From positions 8,526,021 through 8,590,020 of the forward strand of contig OU744452.1 of NCBI GenBank assembly GCA_916610825.1: a stretch of 64,000 nucleotides of DNA, read 5' to 3'. The DNA comes from Haliclystus octoradiatus. Lineage: Eukaryota; Cnidaria; Staurozoa; Stauromedusae; Haliclystidae. Below are positions 50,761 through 64,000 of this stretch, in pieces. Made by a program: the position numbers and the translations under genes. The notes below the pieces were generated by a model that did no database searches, was not told the origin of the DNA, and saw only the letters and a program-made list of their open reading frames with translations. Position 1 is the first letter of the stretch, and every line of letters begins with the position of its first letter.

Positions 50761-53700
50761 AAATACAATATACCATCAAATACAAAAATTAACAAAACAG
50801 TAACAATAATTACAACAATAACTATCTTAACGATATCATAAACGTTACAACAAAAGCAACATCAATCATAAACGAGGCCTCGACTTGAGTTTAGACCGGA
50901 CCCCGACCATATCTAAATGAACGTAATAAACCAATAACAGCAGCATTAAATTTCATAAGCATATGAAACAATTACACTGCAATTTATAGATACAGTGAAA
51001 CCCCTTTTATAACACATCGGTTATTATCACGACCTGCCTATCATCACGATTTTTATAAACCAATGATCGCTCTGTATGGAATTCAACTAATTTTGCCCAC
51101 TTAATATCACAATCCCATTGTACAAACTACCTTTGCTTCCCGGCAAAATAGATAATATACACTGCTAATCAAAATTTTAAAAAATCTAAGAAATCTTTGA
51201 CCTACAATGCTAATCAAATCAACTACTATTCATTACTACAGTACTGAGTCTCAGATCCATTTACAAATTTACTGATTGGCCAATCAAACACGTCTTTTTA
51301 GTTCACGATAGACAAACCAACTCAATTAATGTCATTTTACAGAACAAAAGATGATTAAGATAATAAAAATAAGTATATTACCTACTTTCGGTTAAAAGGA
51401 ATTAGGAAATATTAAATTGAAAAATTATCAGAATTTTAAAATATTTTGATGAGGTTTCAACAGTGGCAAGCCAATCAATGGACGTGTCAACAGTATCTGA
51501 TTATGACATAGAAACATCACATCATCACGTTTAATAAATTGGACATATAATGTAGTTGCTAGTACATTGAGTTGGAGTGAGTTTAAAAACGATGGCACTA
51601 CCTATAGAATTAAACACTCTACCGGCTTGAATCAAAATCAGCATCTAGGATGTCATCAAAGTACCCATTAAAATGCTCTAAACAAATATCAAACAATCAC
51701 GTTATTATTCAACCAGGACTGCATTCGATATAAAGGGAGGTTATCACCATATATTCTATTGGTTAGCTGAGATTCAAGCACGATGCCTCACGAGCTACGA
51801 CATCAGAAGGGTCTCTGGTGATTCATTTGCACGAACGAAACAGGTTGTCAGACCAGCGTCATTAAATAAATATCATTCATTTATCCTACATTGCAATAAT
51901 TTGAAACAAGAAGCTTGACCTGATTTACGAAGAAGAATAGGGTGTGTGTAATAATAAGCTTTGCTATTATGTCCTCTCAAGTAATTTGCTGTCCGGAAAA
52001 CTTTGGAAAGAAATCGCATACTAACGCTGTATCACTTGAAGACTTCGTATTTCAATGTAGTTTCCGAGATCAGTGGTATTTTATTTTCTATTCACTTCTT
52101 TCACAGATCACAAGGAAGGTGAGACAATCCAATAAATCCAAATAATTAGCATAAATTATTAAGCATCAAGGCACGTGGACGGACAGGACAACAGAACGTA
52201 TTACATAGACCCTATTTTTTCGTGAACAGAAGATTTTCTGTGACGCAGACTAGAAGAAGGCTTGATGGTAATTGATAGATGTAACTAAATCAAGCTATAG
52301 GCCATCATAACGATTTAAGTTGTAAGTAACTTATAATAATAACAAAACGTACGTAAACATACGGTTACAAATCTCTAACATAAAATTACGTAATCTTTCT
52401 TATACAATACCTTAGCTAAATTGATCCTCCGAGGATTTTACAATTTACCCTCTATCGGTCTTCTGCTGAAGCAGTAAATAATTGCTTGTTTTGCTGAATT
52501 GAAGATTTCACAGTTACGAGACAACCTTATATTAGACGTAGATTGTATATGTTCGTTTTGAAGAAGAACATGAAAAATTGAGCTGAGCCTGAAACGTTTT
52601 CAAGTGACTAGAAATATAATCCTTCAATGTTCTTAAAATTTTCTTCTTTTGATGTTGATAGTATATATCTAATGTTAATTACAATATATCCTTTATCTTA
52701 CAAGTAAATAGCTTCAAATCATTAACCTCGCGGTATACATTTTTTTGCAGGGAATTTTAGACTAAATACTCTTATAAAAGTATGTTCTTATAAAAATGAG
52801 AGTATAAGCTGTTGAGTTTCAACGTTTGTAATCTTTACAAAGCAACCAGGTGAGAGATAAAATAAGTTTAGATTTACTTGGTAGTAATCCCCTTAACATT
52901 GTCTAGCCCTACAATTGAGATCAACAATAAAAATCGTCAAAAACTTCGCGTTATATAAAACTACAAAATATTTATGAACGAAACCATGTACTATAATGAA
53001 AAAAAAAACACTTTATAAAAAATCTTTTTTGTATATATGCTCATAACAAATATATTATTATAGTCAAAGCAAACCGAGTTCTAGCAGACTTTAACTTGTC
53101 AATATTGAAAAGAAAATGAATTCAAATCTATAATTATCCTAAACTCAATAATATAGCGCACATTGTGTGCCGGCACTTTTGGTGTGGATCATCATTCGCC
53201 TGTATGATTCATTCTTGAGGCTATATTTTCTACAAATTCTTATCAATGAAAAGTGAACCCTATTTTTGTTATTATTTCCTCTGATTCAAGACCTTTCATC
53301 AACATAAAAAAACGATTGAAAATTCACCGTCTGCGATGAAATTTGGCTCTATATACTGTAAACTTTAGAACGCTAATATGTTCGAATAACACATTCGAAA
53401 ATTGTACACATATGCCGCCATGTTGAAATTTACGTCAATAAATATTATGAGTGTAGTTACTATCAAAACAGGTATCGTAAAGTTTGTCAATAAATAAAAG
53501 CGACCTTATTAAGAAATAATTTTCAATTGTTCCTGTTATGTTGTCGATAGAATAAAATGATATATTTCTTGTATATTATATTATCAATAACGTTATACAT
53601 ATAGGATTTTTTTGCTTTTTTTCCTTAAATATTTCATATTTTTAAATCTATTATACTATACCGTACGATTTTTTTTCTGTGGAGTTACACTTACACTGTC

Positions 53701-55865
53701 ATGCATAATTGATTACTTTCTGCATTATTCACGAAGATGCAATTGAATTTCTGTAGTTGGTGTTGTTCCACGTGCAGGAAGATACTTATAATGCAAGATA
53801 TGAATGAAATTATTATCGTTTACTTGCCAACTTATCCCTAAGATTTATATACATCTAAATTGTTAAGTTTGTACTGTATTCATTAAATTAAAATAAATGT
53901 TCAATTAATATAAATGTTAGGTGTTAGTCTAGAGTATATGAGTCGTCTAAGTTGCACAGCTGTCGAGAACAGTAACGGCTACATTTGAGTCGGTTGTTTT
54001 CTTACAGTGAGCAGTGAACCATAGATATAAAATTGTACTGTCGACTAGATTTCACGTAAAAAATAATTAGCGACATATAAAATAACATCAAAGATTCTCT
54101 AAATAGTGATATTATTCTCATATTGACAACGATTCTTTTAGCGCTAAAAACTCAGCTATCTTTTGATAAATTTTCTACTGTATAACGGATGAATAACAGG
54201 AGTGACAACTTCGATTTAATAATTCCTATCTCAAATCGATGGGAAATATTGATATTATCTAAATCTATAAAACTGACTTATAAAATACAATTGTGTATTC
54301 ATACTCTTCAACGGCTCTTGAATTAATTTAGTATGATTTCAAGCAGGTCATTTTTAGGCTATTTTGAAACTTACATAATCGAGGCAAAACAGCGATTTCA
54401 AACATGATTTTATCTAGCCCACACAAACCTCGTTTTTTAGTCCGTAGCAATAAGGCGCAAGTTATCAGACTTATGGTCGGGTAACATTCTCTGATCGCCT
54501 TCTTATCATTTTGTAAAGCATACATATATATGTTTGAAAGAATCCATATGCGAAGTTATAAATGTACCGTTTTTCCCGTTTTCTTTTTTTTCAAACATTT
54601 GCCTATCGATATATTATTTAAACCTACCACATATATATAGCTCGATTCTCCACTACAGATTCGATAACATTAACGCTATAGAAATCGCAAAATTCTCTTA
54701 TAAATCCACATTTGTAAATGCATCAAATTGTAAATAATCGCCACCGTGTTTATAGCCACGTAGTTCTATAAATATATATATAAAAAATGAATTGTTTTCT
54801 TGGATACATATATATATATATATTATTTGCGCTTTCGCTCTGCCGTCAAAGTAATTTGGTCGCGGCGCTTTGGTGATGAATTTTGCGACCACAAGGTAAA
54901 AATGCAAGCAAGTCAGCGCTAACATCTAGTAAGTAGTAATTTATGCAGAAAAACATGACTAGCTATTGGTCAAATATAATTATGCTGAAGCTCAACAAAA
55001 CAAAGTTTACGCCGATCTCTTCTTTTGAACGTAATTAATTATTTATAAAGTTTTAGGACAAGAGAAAATGCTCTTGTAGTTTAGACTGTTGTTCTGAAAT
55101 AAATATAATAGATAATCGAAAAACGGTGATTTCATTCATAGAAATAAAACTTCTGAAATGAATTGTGAAGAGCCGAAACTGTGGCATTAAAAAACAAAAC
55201 AATTTATCAATATAATTATATACAAGAAAAATAAATTATTGAACAATAAACGAACAATATTTTTGTAATTCTTTATGTTTATCTATCATAATTAATTTTA
55301 GTTAAGCAAAGCAAATGTATGGTTGCTTATACTACAGACATTGGTTGGTAATTAATTTGAATATAAGCTTTTTGAATAATGGGACAGATGCATGCTGACT
55401 AGAACAAAATGCAATAATATAGAAACTGTTACTTGATTTGTTAAATGCGACAAATTAGCCTCTATAGATCACCTTTTTGATTATGTAATTATTGTAATGC
55501 GATTATTCTTTGCATACAACATATATTATTCACCGGGGCTAAAGGGCAGGGAGTATTTTGGAAGTATTTCAAGTTGGACATTTTGAAATCTCCGTGGAAA
55601 TGCCAGCTTAACATAATTTTTTCTAGATAGAATACCTGGTGCTTTCTGTTACAACTGAAGCTATTTACAATAGCTTAATCAGCATGTTATCACATTAATT
55701 TATAATGTTTGGCAAAAAGGGTCTAGAGAGGCATATATATCTAAAAAAATATAAAAATATCTATTCAAATTAAAAAGGCGTAATTATTGTAGCCATTTTG
55801 AAAATACTGTAGAATCTTTCCCACTCTGTTAGCTTTTTAAATCAACCAATGATTTGGGTTTCACA

Positions 55866-55909
55866 ACAGCAACAACAGCATCAACAACAACAACAACAAC
55901 AATAATAAT

Positions 55910-55940
<31 letters not shown>

Positions 55941-55945
55941 TCAAC
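55866..55945. repeat. (AAC)n microsatellite
   Basis: CAA/AAC triplets with a short AAT interruption in the Kv1 intron. Confidence 0.9.
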
Positions 55946-56113
55946 GTCGGCCAGGTCATGTGTGGCTATCGATTGAATAAAAGTATCTGATTAATAAAAT
56001 ACCGCATAATATATATCGGAATCAAAACTAAAATAATATTTATGTTATAAAATGGTTATGTTTGTATTAATTTATTAATTTTAGCATTTCATTCAAATTT
56101 ATAATAAATATTT

Positions 56114-56245
<132 letters not shown>

Positions 56246-56966
56246 TTTTAGGTGTATGCTTGATCTGACCAAGGTGAGACATCATTAAATGCCTCACTGT
56301 CATTTGGAGTCAAACCAACCAGACTATTAATCTACTTGATATGCTACATTATTCAGGATAATCCAGCTATTATTGTCAACATCAATAAAATCTTCATGCG
56401 ATATGTTATTTAGTAACAGTTATTAATCGAATGCAATGTTAATATCGGTCGAGAATGACAGATGTACGTCATACTCAGTCATTCTACCAAGACATGATTC
56501 CATTTGCATGAGATCAATAATTGTTTTAGTCAATGATTAACAGGTCCTTAAATTATGAATATATAATTATAACGTAAATTTTGATGTATTGTAACGCACC
56601 AGAGACGCAATTATCCGCTGCATCTTTCAACAATAACGCTTGGAAACAAGGAGCTGTCAATACATCTTAGAACAAACGTTTTATCGCTCTATAGTCATTT
56701 GATGTAGTACGATTATTGCGTTAAAAATAATTCACGGCGTTAATATTTATACGTAATTTAATCCCCTTCTTAAATGGAATATTCATAATAGTAATAGCGT
56801 AGTAATCATATAAGTGGCAATTTGGCTTTGTAATTATAAAGTGAATTAAGCTGTAACTGAATCTGTTTTGCAAATTAAAACAAAGCTGCGTAACTCTACA
56901 ATCTCCAAACTATACATGTGATGTGCAGAGTTTGAAACTATACTATCATATAAATCAATTACTCAC

Positions 56967-57052
56967 CGCTGTCTTCGTTTCCTTGGCCTTGATTGCCGAC
57001 AGTGCATCCGACCATCGCCGATGTTGAATACATCACAAACCCTTTCCAAGCC
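56967..57052 (-). CDS. Probable 5' exon of the Kv1 channel
   Basis: 86 bp between acceptor gttctttag and donor AGCG|gtgagt. It reads AWKGFVMYSTSAMVGCTVGN then QGQGNEDS and leaves in phase 1. The Kv1 main exon starts with two bases, so the join gives [17 protein letters not shown] in frame. Two in-frame ATGs in this exon could be the start; the frame also stays open to the acceptor, so there may be coding sequence further upstream. Shaker genes often use alternative N-terminal exons (known), and this could be one. Confidence 0.6.
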
Positions 57053-60000
57053 CTAAAGAACAAATGAAGTGTCAGTGAGCGCGTATAGAAAATTGAGATA
57101 TTATAGTCCAAACTAGCTATTTTATCAGTTAGTTTTTCAAAATTTAAAGGCAAAACAAATCAGGAGAGTTACATCATATTATCTCATTGAAATGTAGCCT
57201 ATATTTTCAAACATTTTTTTAAAATAAATGTAGCATATAATAATAAGTAAATATAATTAAATATAATAAGCAGTATAAATGTCCAGGGTTCGTACACATG
57301 AAATACTATTTGCAAAGAGTGAGATACTGAGCACATCACTTCTGGTAAATATATCTCGACCAAGGGAAGACTTTGGGAAAAACTTGAAATTTCACGCTCA
57401 CGAAGTCCAGATCCAGAAATATCTAATGAACTATTAAGTAGCGATATACAATATATGTATAAAAATCAGATTCATTCTTCGAAATGCGAGAGCCCATTTT
57501 ATACTTTAGGTAGATCTTCATATTTAATCATGTAAATGACTCGCATAAAATTGAGTTATTTGAAACTTAGTTTTCAATACATGATAAGGTTAATCTCGAA
57601 AGCAGCTAATGGAGTTACAAGCAATTAGGGTTAGGAAGAGCCCAGAAGCAAACTATAAATTAATTGATTAATTATGATTACTTTCAGAGAGCTAAAGCTG
57701 TTAAACTTAACTCACTGCACAGGACCCTTAAGTTAATAAAATAAATTAAAATGCAATTCCAAAACTTATAGAAACTAAATAATTAATATATAAATATTCT
57801 AAATAATTAATTCTATTTTATAACTTTTACTTTTAATTCCTAAACGATTGTATTCTGCTTGACCTGGGTCTCCAACATGTAGTGCCAAACGCCAATATTT
57901 TAAAGAATTCATTTAAATAACATTAAAAATAACATGTAAATAAATAATAAATAATAGATAAATGAAACGAAAGTATGAATAAAAACATAAAAAAATTAAT
58001 TTCAATAAGTATTGCATATAGCCATATTATATTTATCATTATTATTTCCATATACATCCTTAAGAGTATATAGCTAATTCATGACACATATTATACGATA
58101 CATATCAATATCTATCAATTATTAGAAATCACAATGATATGAAAAAACAATTCTTATTTTTATATCACATCTGCAACGCAATTCTTAAATTAAGAAAACA
58201 TTTTTCTCTTTTGAGAAAATATTTCTATTTTTTCAGAATTTTTTCTCAGTTAAAAAAAAACCTGAGAAATATTGCAAAACTATTCTTGAAGAGAAAAATT
58301 TCCTCTATTAACAAGAATTTTATTGGGATTTTTTGGTTTTTTGCAATGACGATACTATATCTAAGAAATACATATAAGTTGATGCAATTCAATTTGATAT
58401 AATTTGTAAGATAATAGAATATAATCGGATAATCATTTATATACTGTCGTAAGATCAAGTTTATTCCACTTACTTTAATTAATATAATAAAGTAATATAC
58501 AATTTGGTAAATGGTTTTAGTTATTTGATAATTTATGCGTTATTTAGTTACAGATGCGTTTTGATGCTAATGCGATAAATTTAATATTCGCACACAAGAA
58601 AAAGATACAGTTTGAAATGTATTTGAAACAGAATCAATTTTGTTTTAAAGGAGGGGGCATATAATCTTAATGAAAATTGTTCTAGTCTGAATTAATATGA
58701 ACTAAGTTCACAAACAAAGAAATAACAAAACATGTTTGAAGTTATTCCTCGATTGTGTATATTTTTGTAGAGGGATTATTCTAATTAGATTGAGTATAAA
58801 GCATTGATTATTTTCTGTCAGTTAACATGCAATTAAATTTTATTTTCATTACGCGAACATGTTGCATGTTGAGACTTCCAAAGCTTGCCTTTTTGTTGAA
58901 TTTTCAAAATCAGAATATTGCCAAAAAGGAACAGTGTCACTCAATCCATTCTGCAACATTAATATTTGAATGACGAATTTATCTGGTATGCCTTTCATAC
59001 AAAGGCTGTACGGGGACGTGCTATTTTTAAGGAGTGTACTCTTTTCCAGATTCTTGTGAAATTTTACAGTGTCAATTTAGAGCTAGAGATTTTCAACATT
59101 TTTAAAACTTTTCTTTTGTTTTGTTCGTAAAAACATGAAATTTTAGGGTCTTCATTCTTACTTGCTGTCAAATTTTACGGTTTTCCTCCATGTTTGAAAA
59201 TGGCACACGCCCGATAACATGACCCAAGTACCTCTCCCCCCGGGGAATTTATTTATTTCTCTTAATAATTACTTAATCGTAAAAATTTAGGAGCTTTTTG
59301 GCGAACAACTTAATTAATCATGTTCACAAAGATTATATGAAAATATTTCTGGAAATCAAGCTTATGACGGAGTCGGAGATAGACATGCATAATGTTTAAT
59401 TTAAGTCATGTTCATGAAATCGACTACAATAATGATAAACTTTTCTTTTAGTGATGGATTGTCTCGCTATAATCATTTGCTAGCCTCATTACTTGGTAAC
59501 CTCGTATATGCAAGTCAATAATATATCTAGTTTGGAGTTTCCCCGGAATTGTTGTAGCATGAGACTACATTTATACCAAGGGAGTCTAAGGGCTAATAGG
59601 TCGATCCAACTCTGCATGGAATATAGTGTTGTATATATGATGTTTGGTTAATTTACGTGTAGTTCTATTTCAATATTTTGTTCCATGAAAAAGATTAGAT
59701 TATTTAACATTACTTTTGTTTACTCATAAATTTTTATTTATTTATCTTATTTAGTTATATTCCAAATTATATTTCAACTTTGTATTCATAGAAGGAATGA
59801 ATAAAGAAATTATTACTTGTCTTAAAATCTGTAATAATAAAAAAAAATATATAAAAAATGAAGAAAGTTAATTACTTGTACAGACTATAATTACAATCTC
59901 GAGTATAACGATTTTAGTCCATTTTATCGACACAATTTCGTATAGTTGCAGTGAAGTCCACTTTCCTTACGATATATTTACCATTAACAAGCAGATGGCT

Positions 60001-63000
60001 TTAGCCAAAGGATCGTCGCTATATTGGATGTCTGATACAAGATTATGATAATTACGTTGATTATAATTAAGTCACGTTATGCTGTTACCATCATCATCAT
60101 CATCATTTTGTTCTACAGTCGAGTTTAGAATATCATGATGATGATGATTATATGTATTAACTGAGTCCTTTTATCGTCGTTATCATCATCGTATGATTAT
60201 AATCTTTTTCCAGCTTGAATCACGTTAACAGAAGTTTCACATACTTGAAAATAGCGCCCTTGACATTAACAATAATCAACATACTATTGTGAATTTTAAT
60301 AAAGGTTTCAAGCGAAATAATGAGAACGAAATTACATTGTATGAATTTTGATTTAAGATATATCTTTAGACTTTATTAGAAGCATTTTTCAATGAGAAAG
60401 AATTAAAAAGGTATAGAATTGCAAAAAAAAATTAAAAGTTTATAGAATAACTTTCATTTCTATATGAATAGTTTTGTTGCATTTTAACATGTTATCTATT
60501 TCATTTTTTGAAAATGTATATAGACAGTTGTAATTAGTTTTGATTAAAATCAGTAGGATATAGAATCTTAAATATATTTCTTTTATTTATAATAGAATGG
60601 AAAAAATAATACTGATAATTAAATAAATACAGTAAACATGTTGATGGACAGCAAAAAAAAAAATTTCAATAAAATAAATAATGAAAAAAATATTAATCGT
60701 AATGATCAAAACTTTGATAAGAATGTTGAGGCTTATTACATCGGCGAATCAAACAGATTGAAATTATATCCTGAATTTTATATTTATGATCGGATATCAT
60801 AGGATTAATATCGAAAGGTATTCCCGATATGTTTCATAATCAATTTATCTGCATATATTTATGTTACTTAGGCCGCTCGATTACGATATACGAAGCTTCC
60901 GATTATCCTGATAAATTACTTGTCAATGCTTTCTGATTCGATATGATACTCAAGCTTGACATTGGTTTTATTGATTCAGACTTATTAGTACATTAAGTAT
61001 TTAGGTAAATCCATAGTAGTTAAATGCACGCGGTATTTATGAACTTGATATATCACCGTTATTAAAGCAATAACAAATGGCTTATGGGAGCGCGTATAAT
61101 TATCGGAACCATCGTTCTACAATGCCACAATCGCCGATTCACTTTCCAATAAGTTTTGTTTTTATTTCAATTAACTGCCCGTTACTGACAAAACTAATGC
61201 AAGATGCTCAATAATTTAGACGAAGTTATTGCCAACGATTGGCCTCATCTCAAATGACCAAGAATAACTTCTCTAACAAAAATAAATTAATTGTATTTGT
61301 ATATGTTATATTTACCACAATTTTCGCATCAAAACTTCGACATGATCTATATACCAGCAGCAGTCCAGCATGGTTCAACTTACCTTGTTGTTAGTCTCTA
61401 TTGTTCGTATTTTATTTCGTTGAGGCCAAAAATATCCTTATCCCACATTATCAATAAAAAATTATTTAACAAAAATACCGTAGTTTAACTATATTGACCA
61501 ACTATTTACTAATTGTATTTCTTGTTTACCGTGACCATTTCGTGTTATCAGAAAAACCAAAATGTTGTCATTCTCGTCTAGAAATCATTTGCGTATATAA
61601 TACGAAGAAGTAACAACTTCTACACAATAGATAATTGGTTAAATGTGGAGTTAAATGATAGATTTTGTCACAGGGAATGTGAAATTGCTTATAATTTATT
61701 AACCACGTTTTGCCTAGGATATTTGCCTGTTTTATATCGGGAGATCGCAATTTATATTTTGTATATGTGTAACTTGCATGCACATTTTTATAGTAAAATT
61801 ATGGCTAGTTGTGTTGTTATTTCATCGATATGCTACTAGATTTAAGCGGGTCTTGTTTCGTTAGACAGTGTTATCCATCTGGTAATATAAACTGTCTGCT
61901 TAAAATACAGACATCATTTTTAATTGGTTTTAAGCTCATTTGTGATTCCGCTGTAAAGCAAAGCTCAGACATTTTATTCCAAGATGGCTTTGCACGTTCA
62001 AAAACAAATCGACAGGTGCCATATATAAATATAATAGACATTTTAAAAATGTATCCTGACTTTAACGTCTCAATTTATTTAAATGTAAATAGCAAGCAAT
62101 TTTGACCGGTTATATACAGCGCTTCTGGTGTTTTGAATACTTTTAGCAGTATAAAATTGTAATCTGAAGAACTGTTACTAGATAGCGATAAACTAATACT
62201 ATTTTATGTAAAATAAACATTTCGTTATGCTTATCCGCATTGGATTGCTCCCAATCAGGGAATATCAATTCGCTTTTGCTTTGATGAGATCAGATAATTA
62301 GCGCAGATGTTTTTTCTTCTTATTGTTGTTGGTATTGTAAAAAAAATTATTTTGTTGGACATCATTATATGTATTATATAAATCCTACCTTGTGAGAATT
62401 TCAGGATAAATATTTCATATATTCCAGAACAGGTTTTCTGCTCTCCATCGCTTCAATATTCTGTGGTTAACAACTCGCTCAATCAATCATAAATAGTATA
62501 ATAAATAATATTGAAAACACTTCTGGGCTTATATAATTCAAATAAAATGTAAAAAAAATTAATAAAATGTTTTCCAAAAATATTGATATTGCATTGATAG
62601 ATAAACGACAGGAGTTTTAAGTACGCTACGGATGTAATGATTTCTCTATATAGGTAATTTTTCTCCAATTTCAAAGTGTAACTACCATCTGCTTAAAAAC
62701 CTTTAAAAGAATCAGATGGATTTTGTAGAGCCAAAATAAACCAGATGTAGAGCATTACATGACTTTGTATATTCTTGACAGTAATTTTTTTAAATAGCCT
62801 GCCTGCCAGCTTTTATAGATATATTAATAAAGCTTGATAATAAGCAAATGTATATACATGCTATAGCTTGCTTTAATAGAATCGAGTTGTCGCTTAGAAG
62901 AAGACGACAGGTTGTTCATATGCATTGTACCTTTCATAGAGTATATTCAACTAACAGCGGTATTCCTGTATGAACTATTGAATTGGTTACCATAGCTACT

Positions 63001-64000
63001 GATATGTAAACCGCACGGTACACCAATTGCGCAGAAATTATATTTTTCGAGAGAAATCTTCGTTTTAAATACCGATTTTTTTGTAAGCATACAAAAGATA
63101 AAGCGAGATGAAGTGGTAGTCTCAGTACGCTAGTTTGATTATATTTAACTTCAAAAAATATGCATAATTCGTAAAATATGGAGCAGCCTATTTTCTTACT
63201 TATATTTATCATGCTCACTTCTCTGTTTTGATGCAACTGTTATTGACTATTACGCATGCGCGAAGATTATTCGACTTTTGTTGATTTTTGTCTCTGTTTA
63301 CAATAAGCATTTTATGCACCAGTGCAATATCAGCACACCCCCAAGTCCCGCGGGAATATACGGACATTAAAGCGTCCTACTAGTATCTAGTACGAGTTTA
63401 ATAGCTACATTTTATACGGTGCCCGTAATCTTGCCATGATGCTAACATTAAAGGGTTACTGTAAGGCAACCGTGTTTGGGTTTTCTGATACCAACACGTA
63501 GATGGGACACAGGAGAAAGCATCATAAAAACAAGACCCTTCAGGGATAGTGGTTTTCATCTTTCGAGTGTGTCCTAACATCACAAGTATTGGTATCATAG
63601 AACCTAAACACAAGACGGTCGCACAGTAACCCGTTTGTAAAATAACATGTAACATGTTTTCACTTTTTTAAACAAATTTAGCTTAACCATAACAATTTGA
63701 TTGCTTGGATCAATTTTCTTCTATAAATCTTCAAGTCTTCGTCATATTTTGCCTTTCTTCCAATCGCAGATCCAGAGTCCTACTTTCGAACGCTATGATT
63801 TTGATGGTCTATAGTATCTCATTTCTGCTGTTTTTTAGTCGGCCGATTCAGAAGGGTTCTGTATGGCCTTTGATTTGACTCGAACTAGCCACTATATATG
63901 ACCCAACAAGATGACGCAAGGAAGAAGAATGATTAGAATTATAATATTTTGAAAGATATAGCATCAACGATGGTAACATAAATTTGATTATTTATTGAAG
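57053..64000. other. Region upstream of the Kv1 exon, no gene seen
   Basis: AT-rich, with no convincing exon or RNA gene. There is a (CAT)n/(ATG)n pair at about 60090-60195. At 63448-63640 is an imperfect inverted repeat (GGGTTACTGTAAGGCAACCG against GTCGCACAGTAACCC). It should hold the Kv1 promoter, but no core promoter stands out. Confidence 0.5.

Noticed and set aside
61291..62105. Short plus-strand ORFs
   Set aside because: AT-rich composition, no homology that I can recognise, no splice context.
63398..63655. Minus-strand ORF of 85 codons with a hydrophobic stretch
   Set aside because: It lies on an imperfect inverted repeat (about 63448-63640), has no splice context and no family I recognise; probably a MITE reading frame.

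Overview
The window is animal nuclear DNA: AT-rich, with many introns, GT-AG splice sites, microsatellites, tRNA-derived SINEs, MITEs, one Ty1/copia element and non-LTR retrotransposon pieces, plus a 500-base run of N. It is invertebrate in character. Frequent AGGCCTA-type words remind me of hemichordate or echinoderm DNA, but I cannot fix the phylum. All recognisable host genes lie on the minus strand.

Right part (about 47.8-57.1 kb): a Shaker-type (Kv1) voltage-gated potassium channel. It has a short 5' exon (56967-57052), a 7.8 kb intron and one large exon (47851-49146) holding T1, S1-S6 and the pore. The reading frame breaks once, in the S4/S4-S5 region, because one base of an A run is missing. 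The C-terminal exon is not seen and may lie in the N gap. 57-64 kb holds no gene I can support.

Middle (46.4-15.3 kb): a large gene that I do not recognise, rebuilt exon by exon. Twenty exons in a row have matching splice phases. They encode a 621-residue Pro/Gly/Asn/Gln-rich segment, a Lys/Arg-rich segment, a 692-residue Gln/Asn/Lys/Glu-rich segment, and then 16 small exons (39-234 bp). Those exons all start and end in phase 1, and nearly every one carries a pair of cysteines around a Pro, Ala-Pro or Gly spacer; the longest has 45 prolines. A short last exon with a stop and two AATAAA signals lies at 15341-15405. This looks like a secreted or structural low-complexity matrix protein, and it is the best candidate here for something undescribed. 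Its 5' end, probably a signal-peptide exon, is missing.

Left part (12.1-0.3 kb): basic linker exons, then three PA14 domains. Each PA14 domain is split over two exons at the same place, a triplicated two-exon cassette. The phases allow these exons to be spliced straight from the large gene (exon 15737-15970), so this is either a long alternative 3' half of that gene or a second gene. It runs off the left edge.

Introns are full of mobile DNA. The largest intron (30.4-43.1 kb) holds a dead, 5'-truncated copia element broken by a 1208 bp hAT-type element with a perfect 8-bp target duplication and by two copies of one LINE. A roughly 365 bp tRNA-derived SINE family recurs on both strands, one copy with a perfect 12-bp target duplication. 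At least six foldback/MITE families and a tandem array built on TTCATGAAC words are also present.
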